A stretch of DNA of 16,881 nucleotides from Candidatus Paracaedibacteraceae bacterium UBA6184 (GTDB taxonomy: Bacteria; Pseudomonadota; Alphaproteobacteria; UBA6184). Positions 1-7,461 of this stretch are shown here, piece after piece. The DNA is taken from positions 1 through 16,881 of the forward strand of contig DITM01000053.1 of the NCBI GenBank assembly GCA_002422845.1. The letters run 5' to 3'. Position numbers and translations under genes: made by a program. The notes below the pieces were generated by a model, which had not been told where the DNA came from, did not search any database, and was given only the letters and a program-made list of their open reading frames with translations. Positions within the stretch are counted from its first letter, which is position 1; every line of letters begins with the position of its first letter.

Positions 1-174
1 TTTTCAGGGGATGCCTCGGTGCGTTCAACTTAAAAAAGTAAACCACTTTAACAACGACTAAAACAAAAGGAATACTACTACTTACACACGAAATCATTTC
101 AATTTCATTTTCAAACCTTACCCCTCCAACGCCCGTAATGGGTCAAAATTCCCCTCGTATTCTTATAATACGTC
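1..174. other. non-coding stretch downstream of the HIBCH-like gene
   Basis: I see no gene in this stretch on either strand. It follows the stop codon of the minus-strand hydrolase and contains only the small hairpin annotated at 156-172. The remainder is AT-rich with no recognisable motif. Confidence 0.6.
156..172 (-). terminator. possible terminator hairpin after the hydrolase gene
   Basis: CGTATT and AATACG form a perfect 6-bp stem around a 5-nt loop, starting 2 nt after the stop codon at 175-177. There is no immediate T-run on the minus-strand 3' side; the sequence continues AGGGGAATTTT. It is therefore a weak candidate for a rho-independent terminator or a 3'-end protecting hairpin. Confidence 0.3.
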
Positions 175-1215
175 TCAAAACACATCGGATCTAACTATTG
201 GATGCAACGGCACGTTGCCAAAGTAACTCTCAATGTCTAATTTCGATACACTGTGTAACGATTCATGCCTCCATAAAGGTTTTTCACCCTTATCTATAAG
301 TCGTGTTCGAATACCTTCGAAACAGTCTGAATTATTAAACATTCGAAGCGCTAAATTTAAATCAATCTGTAAAACTGATGCATAGCTTAAGCCTCTCGTT
401 ATGTTTATATACTGCCAAACAATATGTAAAGCCAATGGACTAAACGTCAGCATTTCTTGATATAATGTGAATGCCTCTGGATGATAACACCCCTTTAAAG
501 CTTCCATACACTCCATCAACGAACTCGCCTTAAAACACTCAATAATCGGCGCCAACTCTACCAGCAATAAAGGTGTCGTTTTTGACCCTGGTAAAACATC
601 GTCTAATCTATTCGGTTCAGTTAATAGTATCTCAGTTAGAAGACTTTTCGCCTCATCAGAGGAAATTAGATGTGTCGCATATCCGGTGGCGATCAAATCG
701 CGTCCTTTCACAAAATACCCAGTAAGTGCTAAGAATCTGGCTAAAGGCTGATCCAATAAATTTAAGAAATAGCCCGCCCCCACATCTGGGAAAAAGGCAA
801 TTTTCACTTCAGGCATCCCGACAACAGATTCACTAGTGGCGATTCGATACGTGGCATATCGACTTAATCCAACACCTCCGCCTAATGTTAACCCATTCAT
901 CACAGCGATAACAGGTTTTGGAAATGATTGAATGTCGGCGTTTAATCCATACTCTTCGTGAATATATGTTTGCAATGAATCCACATCGTTTTCGGTGTGC
1001 CAACGATACACCGCCTTGATATCGCCACCTGCACAGAATACATTTGGAACAGCACTTTTAATAATAACGCCAAAGACATTGGGGTCGTCACGAACGTCTT
1101 TTAAGAATGATCTAATCGCGATCACCATGTGCAAATCTAACGCATTAAGTGTTTCGGGTTTTTGAAGAGTAATCACACCCCACCGATTAACGCGCTCAAA
1201 ATTTACAGAGTTCAT
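175..1215 (-). CDS. 3-hydroxyisobutyryl-CoA hydrolase / enoyl-CoA hydratase family protein
   Basis: This crotonase-fold enzyme most resembles 3-hydroxyisobutyryl-CoA hydrolase, which releases free 3-hydroxyisobutyrate in valine breakdown. Visible motifs, numbered from the ATG at 1215, are FCAGGDI at residues 60-66 (oxyanion-hole loop), GGGVG at 112-116, and MPEVKIAFFPDVGAGYF with Glu136 and Asp144. That acidic pair is spaced eight residues apart, as in known HIBCH enzymes. The C-terminus has the family's FEGIR...LIDKG...PLW region. At 346 residues it is a normal length for the family. A TTG at 1227 would add four residues, but the ATG at 1215 lies 4 nt after the previous stop, with AGGA upstream, and fits better. 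It is the last gene of the holB-metG run. Specificity within the crotonase superfamily is inferred; the fold is near certain. Confidence 0.85.
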   Translation of the reverse strand: MNSVNFERVNRWGVITLQKPETLNALDLHMVIAIRSFLKDVRDDPNVFGVIIKSAVPNVFCAGGDIKAVYRWHTENDVDSLQTYIHEEYGLNADIQSFPKPVIAVMNGLTLGGGVGLSRYATYRIATSESVVGMPEVKIAFFPDVGAGYFLNLLDQPLARFLALTGYFVKGRDLIATGYATHLISSDEAKSLLTEILLTEPNRLDDVLPGSKTTPLLLVELAPIIECFKASSLMECMEALKGCYHPEAFTLYQEMLTFSPLALHIVWQYINITRGLSYASVLQIDLNLALRMFNNSDCFEGIRTRLIDKGEKPLWRHESLHSVSKLDIESYFGNVPLHPIVRSDVF

Positions 1216-1219
1216 ACAG

Positions 1220-1708
1220 CTACACAATTCCTACATAGACATCAACCACAGCCACTATTGGATTGGCTGCGCGGTCGTCATAGATTTCAAAATCCGAATG
1301 AAACCGTCGATCTCCACCCATATCCTCAGCGGTCATTTGGGCAATGGTGTACCACGCATCAACCACTCCATGCGGTAACGGAGCTGGCTCTGTCGTAAAC
1401 CTGCTATATGCCCCCTTGGGTAACTCTAACGTAGACATCCCTTCGGGAACACTCTCAAACGAACTCACTTCCTCACCCAGGAAATACGTATAGCCTCCCA
1501 TTTGATTGGTTTCATAGTCGGTATATACCGCAAACAATCGCCCAGGAGACACCCGATTTACCAATTGATTCGCAACTCCCTCTAACCAATATCGTTGAAC
1601 ACACGGCATAATGTTAGAGGTCACAGGATTCAATTCACTTTGATAATGGGTTCGAACGTGAATCCCCATTAACTTCGTCTCTGGAAATTGGATCTGAACT
1701 TTATCCAT
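1220..1708 (-). CDS. GyrI-like / AraC-type effector-binding domain protein
   Basis: This 162-residue protein consists of a single GyrI-like effector-binding domain (AraC_E_bind/Cass2-like family) without a DNA-binding domain. Typical elements in order are an N-terminal strand reading KLMGIHVRTHY, then AVYTDYETNQMGGYTYFLGEEV, then the LPKGAYSRFTTEPAPLP turn, WYTIAQM, and a C-terminal DFEIYDDR...VDVYVGI. In related proteins this fold forms a cup for small hydrophobic or cationic ligands; some members act as drug or toxin sensors, others simply sequester or hydrolyse the ligand. Its ATG is 2 nt after the metG stop and its TAG is 4 nt before the next ATG, so it is co-transcribed with metG. The ligand cannot be read from sequence. 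Confidence 0.8.
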   Translation of the reverse strand: MDKVQIQFPETKLMGIHVRTHYQSELNPVTSNIMPCVQRYWLEGVANQLVNRVSPGRLFAVYTDYETNQMGGYTYFLGEEVSSFESVPEGMSTLELPKGAYSRFTTEPAPLPHGVVDAWYTIAQMTAEDMGGDRRFHSDFEIYDDRAANPIVAVVDVYVGIV

Positions 1709-1710
1709 TC

Positions 1711-3225
1711 TTAAACTTCATCCACAATGCGCGGAAACACTGGGCTGGGTTCTTGAATGCGCCGTTGATCCGGTATTAAATCTGAAAAATTCTCAAAATT
1801 AAAATCTGATTCCCCCAACAATTTTAACATCGTTTCAGAAGCCTGTGGCAGAATTGGGAATGTTAATAACGCCAATCGTTTTATGACGTTACACAATACA
1901 TACAATACAACGTGCATACGCTCTGGATTTTCCTTACGCAATGACCATGGTTTTTCAGCATCGACATAGGCATTGGCATCATAGATACACTGCCAAATAG
2001 CATCACACATCTTATGTAAGGCTTGATGATCGATTGCCGAACGAACGTCTGTTAACGCTCTTTCCAATCCATTCAATAGTGCAGTATCTTGAGGTTCCAT
2101 TGCCTCAGAGGCATGAATAAGACCGTCACACTGTTTATAAATGAATGACAACACACGTTGAGCCAAATTGCCGTAAGCATTCGCTAAATCGGCATTGATA
2201 CGATTCTTCATACCCGATACCGAGAAATCACCATCTTGACCGAAACTAACTTCGCGCAATAGAACATATCGAAATGCATCGGCTCCATATTGATGAATCA
2301 ATTCAATAGGGTCAATGACATTCCCTAATGATTTTGAAATCTTTTGCCCCTCATTCGTCCACCAACCATGTGCAAAGACACGTTTAGGAGGCTCTAATCC
2401 AGCAGCCATTAGAAATGCAGGCCAATAGACGGCATGAAATCGGATAATATCCTTACCCATCAGATGCAAATCTGCGGGCCAATATTTCTTGTACGATTCC
2501 AGGTTTGTATCGGGAAAGCCAACGCCCGTCAGGTAATTGGTTAGGGCATCCAACCACACATACATTACGTGCTTTTCATCCCCTGGTACGGTTACCCCCC
2601 AGTTAAAGCTGGTACGGGAAATCGACAAGTCTATCAAGCCACCCTCTACAAACTTCACAACCTCATTACGTCTGGACTGTGGCGCAATAAAATTTGGGTG
2701 CTGTTCATAAAATGTCAACAACGGCTCCTGCCACTTTGATAATCGAAAGAAATAGCCGGGTTCTTCCAACCATTCCACCGGCGCCCCTGTTGGAGCTTTT
2801 CCATCGACCAATTCAGATTCAGCATAAAAGGCCTCATCCCGCATGGAATACCAGCCTTCATAACTCCCTAAATAGATGTCTCCCGATGCAATCAACCGAT
2901 TCCAAATATCTTGAGCTGCTTTTTTATGTGCGGGCTCCGTCGTTCGAATAAATCGATCCGGTGTTACATTCAAAATGGGCATTAAGTCTTTGAAATTTTG
3001 AGACACCTGATCCACAAATGTCTGGGGATCAATGCCTGCAAGTTCTGCTGACTTATTAACTTTAAGCCCATGTTCATCTGTACCCGTCAGAAACATCACA
3101 TCTAGTCCGTCCATACGCTTAAACCGCGCGATCACATCTGCTGCAATGGTGGTATACGCATGCCCAATGTGGGGTTTATCGTTTACGTAATATATAGGGG
3201 TTGTAATATAATATGGCTTTTTCAT
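1711..3225 (-). CDS. metG: methionyl-tRNA synthetase
   Basis: Class I synthetase that charges tRNA-Met in the cytoplasm for initiation and elongation. The Rossmann core carries YITTPIYYVND with HIGH at residues 19-22, and the KMSKS loop reads KISKS at 295-299. The connective-peptide region YEGWYSMRDEAFY (122-134) lacks the zinc-binding cysteines of the E. coli enzyme, as in alphaproteobacterial MetRS. The helical anticodon-binding domain fills the rest, and there is no C-terminal dimerisation (EMAP-like) domain. At 504 residues it matches the short alphaproteobacterial form. A GTG at 3240, directly abutting the holB stop, could add five residues, but MKKPYYITTPIYY from 3225 is the usual N-terminus. 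It lies immediately downstream of holB, an order common in alphaproteobacteria. Confidence 0.96.
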   Translation of the reverse strand: MKKPYYITTPIYYVNDKPHIGHAYTTIAADVIARFKRMDGLDVMFLTGTDEHGLKVNKSAELAGIDPQTFVDQVSQNFKDLMPILNVTPDRFIRTTEPAHKKAAQDIWNRLIASGDIYLGSYEGWYSMRDEAFYAESELVDGKAPTGAPVEWLEEPGYFFRLSKWQEPLLTFYEQHPNFIAPQSRRNEVVKFVEGGLIDLSISRTSFNWGVTVPGDEKHVMYVWLDALTNYLTGVGFPDTNLESYKKYWPADLHLMGKDIIRFHAVYWPAFLMAAGLEPPKRVFAHGWWTNEGQKISKSLGNVIDPIELIHQYGADAFRYVLLREVSFGQDGDFSVSGMKNRINADLANAYGNLAQRVLSFIYKQCDGLIHASEAMEPQDTALLNGLERALTDVRSAIDHQALHKMCDAIWQCIYDANAYVDAEKPWSLRKENPERMHVVLYVLCNVIKRLALLTFPILPQASETMLKLLGESDFNFENFSDLIPDQRRIQEPSPVFPRIVDEV

Positions 3226-3240
3226 TATAGAGTGTCTCAC

Positions 3241-4044
3241 TTATTCTAATATCTTGGTGGTTAGTTTAACGCAAAACTGTTTTTCATCAACCTTAAATTC
3301 TAACGCTTTTGAAAGATACTCTTGCCCAACTGTCCATCGTTGCAGCCAATCATATGTTGGCGCTAATGTTAATAGTCGATCTATCGTCTCAGACGATGAA
3401 TGTGCAATCTGCTGCTGGCTATCAACAATCTGTTTTAATGCCAACACTGTCCACTTACCTTGAGTCTCGGCATCTACGGTGTTTTCGGTTAAGTGCGATT
3501 GAAGGGTCAATAATGACGTAAAGTCCTGTCGTTCTAAAATTGAAATCACAGCATCCATCCAATCCTTCATAAAGGTTTCCAGCTCAGACTGATGAACGTT
3601 AGAGTTCGCTGCCATAATCACATGCAGACCTCTAGAATACAGCGTGGGCAGCAATCTTTGATGACGTTCGGATATTAAGAAGATAACAGATTTCTCAGGA
3701 GGTTCTTCCATGGCTTTTAATAACGCATTTTGAGCTTGCACGTTTAAATGCTCCGCGCCCATAATCACACAGACTTTCCACCCACCATCCCAACTTGTTT
3801 TTTCAAGAAAATTGATGACAAGGCGTGCTGCATCTACGGTATGCGAATCAGATCCCGCTAGCCAGAAAAGGTTTGGATGAAAATGATTGTCTCCAATCTT
3901 TCCTCCGACCAGTTGACTTACAACATCCTCCAACCACGCTCCTACTGCAAGCTCATTCACACCTTCAATGATCCACGCATGATGAAAGCGGGACGATTGA
4001 CGTTGCGCATTAAATAATTGGGTTAATTCATCCAGTGATTGCAT
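3241..4044 (-). CDS. holB: DNA polymerase III delta' subunit
   Basis: Clamp-loader subunit that with delta and gamma/tau opens the beta sliding clamp. The conserved core GWKVCVIMGAEHLN and VQAQNALLKAMEEPP (residues 89-116 together) is followed by VIFLIS and LLPTLYSRG. In the last motif the usual Ser-Arg-Cys reads Ser-Arg-Gly, so the arginine is kept and the cysteine is not. No four-cysteine zinc module is visible. At 267 residues it is short compared with E. coli delta' but plausible for small genomes. The ATG at 4044 is chosen because AAAGGATG lies just upstream; an in-frame start at 4080 would add an atypical 12-residue leader. First gene of the holB-metG-effector-binding-hydrolase run. Confidence 0.88.
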   Translation of the reverse strand: MQSLDELTQLFNAQRQSSRFHHAWIIEGVNELAVGAWLEDVVSQLVGGKIGDNHFHPNLFWLAGSDSHTVDAARLVINFLEKTSWDGGWKVCVIMGAEHLNVQAQNALLKAMEEPPEKSVIFLISERHQRLLPTLYSRGLHVIMAANSNVHQSELETFMKDWMDAVISILERQDFTSLLTLQSHLTENTVDAETQGKWTVLALKQIVDSQQQIAHSSSETIDRLLTLAPTYDWLQRWTVGQEYLSKALEFKVDEKQFCVKLTTKILE

Positions 4045-4060
4045 AAAACATCCTTTCGGT

Positions 4061-4091
4061 ATCATCCTAAGGCGTGTCATTGAATTGTCAA
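4061..4091 (-). promoter_or_regulatory. candidate sigma-70 promoter for the holB operon
   Basis: A perfect -35 hexamer TTGACA lies at 4091-4086. The best -10 match is GATGAT (four of six positions) at 4066-4061 with a long 19-nt spacer, placing a start site shortly before the holB ATG at 4044. The -35 is strong but the -10 and spacing are poor, so this is tentative. Confidence 0.3.
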
Positions 4092-4226
4092 GGGAAATAA
4101 GCGTTTTTAAGAGACTATAGACTCCTTCGCTACGCTACGGAGGCTCTTCATTGCCCACCCAATCGAGATGAAGCTCAAGAGAGCTTCCCTACGATTTCCC
4201 ACCCTCGGCTTGCTGATAGCAAGCCG
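4081..4226. other. intergenic region with three consecutive hairpins
   Basis: No gene fits between the channel gene and holB. Three separate stem-loops are packed here: 4124-4143 (CCTTCG with CGGAGG, one wobble pair, 8-nt loop), 4170-4187 (GAAGCTC/GAGCTTC, 4-nt loop) and 4206-4226 (CGGCTTGC/GCAAGCCG, 5-nt loop). The density suggests a small palindromic repeat element or a staged terminator between two minus-strand operons. No T-tract follows any of them. Confidence 0.5.
4206..4226 (-). terminator. stem-loop abutting the channel stop codon
   Basis: A perfect 8-bp GC-rich stem (CGGCTTGC/GCAAGCCG) with a 5-nt loop begins at the base right after the TAA at 4229-4227. The position suits a terminator or 3' protecting hairpin, but the following minus-strand sequence AGGGTGGGAAA has no T-run. 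Confidence 0.45.
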
Positions 4227-5024
4227 TTAAGTTGAACGGTTTTGTTTTTGAATTAATTCTTTGATTTCTACAAGTTGTTTCTGCACATCATCTAACGATG
4301 GCCCCTCATCTGCCGCCTCATCAACAAAATTCATGGCGTTTACAATCGTCCCCACGAAAACATTCATCACGCCAAAAACAATTAAGACCACAAAAGAGAT
4401 AAATATCGACCATGACCATGGGTATAGCTCCATAACAGGACGCAATATATGCTCCATCCAATCATCGAAAGTCATAAGTTGAATAAATGTAAATAATGAC
4501 TTTCCGATATGACCAAACAAATCTGGAAAGTCGTTTCCAAATAATGCTGTAGTCAAAAGGCTATAACACACCAAACAGCCCATCAATACTAAAGATGATA
4601 TCATCAACGTTGGAATAGAATGAACAAATGTATGGATGACCCGATTAATCACAGGATGATCAAGAAAGGTGTATAAATAGGCAATGAATCTAAATGTCAT
4701 TAAAACCAAAAAACCTGGAAACACACAGGAAAGAGCTAAAACCCCAATCTCTAATATATGCCACGGCTTTTTAATAAATTCTTTTATGTTGAGCAAAAAT
4801 TTTATACTTAACTCAGTTAACATTGTGAAAAAAAATATCGAACTAATATTTGATTTAAAATAAATGAAGGACTCCGTTTGAACTACAGTACCTGAAAAGC
4901 CATTAACTATTGCATAAAGTAATATAAACCCCATAAAGAAATGATGAAGCCCCCCATACATTAAACTATGATATATTTTTTTATGTAGACTTGATTCATG
5001 ATGAATACTGTATTTTTTAAACAT
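4227..5024 (-). CDS. six-TM one-domain cation channel of the bacterial NaV/CaV family, Ca-like filter, degenerate S4
   Basis: A 265-residue inner-membrane protein with the layout of one voltage-gated channel domain: S1 about 28-48, S2 60-80, S3 88-108, S4 about 108-123, S5 130-160, pore helix and filter 170-190, S6 205-232, then a cytoplasmic tail with a probable coiled coil (LDDVQKQLVEIKELIQKQ). The pore aligns closely with bacterial sodium channels such as NavAb and NaChBac: FTFIQLM, filter TFDDW at 185-189, then LRPVMELYPWSW and an S6 ending NVFVGTIVNAM. Sodium channels have TLESW here; the Asp-Asp pair recalls the engineered calcium-selective CavAb filter (TLDDW). S4 retains one arginine (Arg112), while the other gating positions align with Met, Ala and Tyr. 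RBS AAAGG follows the comM stop, with 14 nt between the genes. The family is confident; ion selectivity and gating are inferred. Confidence 0.87.
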   Translation of the reverse strand: MFKKYSIHHESSLHKKIYHSLMYGGLHHFFMGFILLYAIVNGFSGTVVQTESFIYFKSNISSIFFFTMLTELSIKFLLNIKEFIKKPWHILEIGVLALSCVFPGFLVLMTFRFIAYLYTFLDHPVINRVIHTFVHSIPTLMISSLVLMGCLVCYSLLTTALFGNDFPDLFGHIGKSLFTFIQLMTFDDWMEHILRPVMELYPWSWSIFISFVVLIVFGVMNVFVGTIVNAMNFVDEAADEGPSLDDVQKQLVEIKELIQKQNRST

Positions 5025-5038
5025 AAAACTTACCTTTC

Positions 5039-6541
5039 TTATAACAAACGATATGCAAACGCTTCAGATATATGCTTTTTTTGAATATCTTCTGACTCAT
5101 CTAAATCGGCAATTGTCCTGGCAACTTTTAATGTACGAAATAACCCTCGCGCACTCAAGCTTAATTTCTGAGCAGCCTCAAAGCAAAACGATTCGACTGC
5201 TGGTGACATTGCACACGCAATCTCCATATACTTTTGAGACAAATTCGCATTAACATTAATGGGTATTCCTAAGGCATTAAGCCGCTGTTGTTGATAGTGT
5301 CTAGCCTTCATAATACGTGTCTTTACGACAGCACTACTTTCAGCTGATGTTTTTTCTCGAAACACATCTAAATCAACCGCTTTCATATAGACTTTTAAAT
5401 CGATACGATCCATTAACGGACCCGAAATCTTCGATTGATACTCTTCTAAACACTTAGGTACTTTTGAACACGCTTTAATGGGGTCATCTCCGTATCCACA
5501 TCGGCATGGATTCATGGCCGCAATAAACTGAACATCGGCAGGATATGTATAATGTGCATTGGCTCTGCTGATTGACACCGATCCTGTTTCCAAGGGTTGT
5601 CGTAACGCTTCTAATGTCATGCGCTGAAATTCAGGCAATTCGTCCAGAAACAAGACCCCTTTGTGCGCCAAGGATATTTCTCCGGGCTTTGCTTTTAATC
5701 CACCCCCAACTAATGATGGCATGGAAGCTGAATGATGAGGAGCCCTAAACGGACGATCTTTTAACAAGGCTCCATCATTCAATACCCCAGCAATACTATG
5801 AATCATGCTAACTTCTAAAGCTTCTCTGGGAGTCAATTCAGGTAAAATTCCAGGTAAGCAGGCCGCTAATAATGATTTTCCAGCCCCAGGCGACCCTATC
5901 ATTAACAAGTTGTGCCCACCTGCTGCTGCAATCTCTAAAGCTCGTTTTGAGGTCTCTTGCCCCTTAACTAAACTTAGATCAACGATCTCTGATCGATATT
6001 GCTGAACTTCTGGCTTTGGAGATTCCAAGACGATCTTACCTTGTAAACACTGAATCAATTGGATTAACGTTAATGGCGCTAACACACCTTGTCCCCCGCC
6101 CCAAGTGGCCTCTGGACCATTCTTAAATGGGCAAATCACTTTCTTTGCTTCTGATGCTGCATAAAATGCTGCAGGTAATACACCGGTCACCGGCAGTAAA
6201 TCTCCAGCCAATGATAGCTCTCCTAGGGCTACATAAGCTGACGATACCTCAGCAGAAATAACTTCAAGTCCAATTAATACAGCAATTGCAATCGGCAAAT
6301 CAAAATGACTGCCTTCTTTTTGCATATCCGCAGGCGACAAATTAACAGTGATTCGTTTGGGGGGTAAACTTAATCCAATCGATGTTAAGGCAGAACGAAT
6401 GCGCTCACGCGACTCAGCCACCGTTTTATCGGCTAACCCTACTATATTAAAGGCAGGCAAACCATTCGCAATTTGGACTTGTACGTCCACCGGAACGGCT
6501 TGAATACCCTGAAAGGCAACTGTAGTAATGCGTGATAACAT
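5039..6541 (-). CDS. comM: ComM/YifB family Mg-chelatase-like AAA+ ATPase
   Basis: Full-length 500-residue AAA+ protein of the ComM (YifB) family. In naturally competent bacteria ComM is a hexameric helicase that extends heteroduplex during integration of transforming DNA; elsewhere its role is less clear. The N-terminal ChlI-like domain reads FNIVGLADKTVAESRERIRSAL (from about residue 31) with NLSPADMQKEG. Walker A is GSPGAGKS at 216-223 and Walker B is VLFLDE at 296-301. A cysteine-rich NPCRCGYGDD...C...C segment (about 342-367) precedes ISGPLMDRIDL, and the C-terminal lid has LSARG and RTIADLDESEDI. All key residues are present, so it appears functional. The ATG at 6541 gives the usual MLSRITTVAFQGI start. 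It is followed after 14 nt by the channel gene, an unusual partner. Confidence 0.95.
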   Translation of the reverse strand: MLSRITTVAFQGIQAVPVDVQVQIANGLPAFNIVGLADKTVAESRERIRSALTSIGLSLPPKRITVNLSPADMQKEGSHFDLPIAIAVLIGLEVISAEVSSAYVALGELSLAGDLLPVTGVLPAAFYAASEAKKVICPFKNGPEATWGGGQGVLAPLTLIQLIQCLQGKIVLESPKPEVQQYRSEIVDLSLVKGQETSKRALEIAAAGGHNLLMIGSPGAGKSLLAACLPGILPELTPREALEVSMIHSIAGVLNDGALLKDRPFRAPHHSASMPSLVGGGLKAKPGEISLAHKGVLFLDELPEFQRMTLEALRQPLETGSVSISRANAHYTYPADVQFIAAMNPCRCGYGDDPIKACSKVPKCLEEYQSKISGPLMDRIDLKVYMKAVDLDVFREKTSAESSAVVKTRIMKARHYQQQRLNALGIPINVNANLSQKYMEIACAMSPAVESFCFEAAQKLSLSARGLFRTLKVARTIADLDESEDIQKKHISEAFAYRLL

Positions 6542-6655
6542 GAATGGGTTCTTTCAAACTTCACTGATTAAAGCACACTCATATTAACAAAAACTAAATC
6601 CGCTGCTGCTTGATCGCTTTAAAATTCACTTTTTCACACCCCAATGAGTCATCGA
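6542..6655. other. intergenic region between comM and the IS3 remnant
   Basis: It should hold the comM promoter (minus strand) and the left flank of the degraded insertion sequence. I could not identify a convincing -35/-10 pair. A clear IS end with terminal inverted repeat was not resolved. Confidence 0.4.
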
Positions 6656-7029
6656 ATGAAGAAGCAAGCCCAGAGCCGTGAATTTAAGTTTAAGGTAGCA
6701 ATTGAAGCGATTCGCGTGATCAAAACAAGTTCGGAATATGGTATTATAGCTAGATTAATTTAATTTGGGCACAGGAACGAGGCCAGACATGTACTAAAAT
6801 GTACATTAGCGACCGAGTGATGCATACAGATTATAAGAAGTCAGCTATAGTTAGTAGCCAGATCTTCAAATGGAAAATGGCATTACTAGATCAAAGGGCT
6901 GAAGTCTTTAAGAACAGAAGCAGTGGTAAAACGGACGACCAAGTGATCGTGGATAAACAGCATGCAACGATTGGGTGGTTAACGGTAGAGACTGATTTTT
7001 TAGAGAAATGTCTGGGGCTATCCCGATGA
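6656..7029 (+). pseudogene. IS3-family orfA (HTH) fragment, broken
   Basis: The ATG at 6656 begins SREFKFKVAIEAI, the typical orfA helix-turn-helix start, but the frame ends in TAA at 6761-6763. Homology resumes in another frame at about 6844 with SSQIFKWKMALLDQRAEVFK and continues to KTDDQ...TVETDFLEKCLGLSR, ending at 7029; this is the standard orfA C-terminal leucine-zipper region. About 80 nt between the pieces matches nothing I recognise and includes the short palindrome ATGTAC/GTACAT (6789-6806). The apparent start codon at 6799 in that second frame is therefore not a true gene start. Confidence 0.78.
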
Positions 7030-7047
7030 AGGAGCGAAAAAACATGG

Positions 7048-7461
7048 GTGAATAAACGACCCGCAACTATGAGCCTTCGGAAGGCTTGCTCTGTGTTAGG
7101 TGTCAGTCGAAGTCAGATGTATTATCAACGAATATGCCCTTCAGAAAAGGATATGTCTGACGCAACATTAATGAATAAGATTCAAGACATTTATCCAATG
7201 CATCCGTTTCAAGGGTATAAACGGATTACTCACGATTTGAACGATTGTGGATATGGTGTCCCTCATAAACGTGTGTATCGATGGATGCAGTTGATGAAAT
7301 TACAGACCATGGACCCAAGGAAGAATCTCATCAAGCGTCGCTTAGCCGATTCCGTATATCCGCATTTTTTAAAGCAATATCTTCCTCAAAAGGTCCATGA
7401 TTTCTGGTGTGTGGACATCACGTATATTAAAACCATCAGGGGTCGTTATAGATTGGTTTGA
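7048..7461 (+). pseudogene. IS3-family transposase orfB, truncated
   Basis: The frame begins at a GTG 18 nt after the orfA stop. It contains the orfB helix-turn-helix SLRKACSVLGVSRSQMYYQR (residues 9-28), the HTH_21-like HPFQGYKRITHDLN segment, and the beginning of the integrase core WCVDITYIKTIRGRYRLV, where Asp123 is the first residue of the DDE triad. The frame then stops at 7459-7461. The other two catalytic acids and about half the usual length of 270-280 residues are missing. Short shadows of the continuation can be guessed in shifted frames just downstream. Confidence 0.82.

Noticed and set aside
3226..3240. GTG at 3240 as the metG start
   Set aside because: It would add MRHSI to a family N-terminus that normally begins MKKPYYITTPIYY; the internal ATG at 3225 fits better, though the longer form cannot be excluded.
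6799..7029. Independent 76-residue plus-strand gene
   Set aside because: Its C-terminal two thirds match the IS3 orfA tail; the start codon lies in disrupted sequence, so it is part of the degraded insertion sequence.
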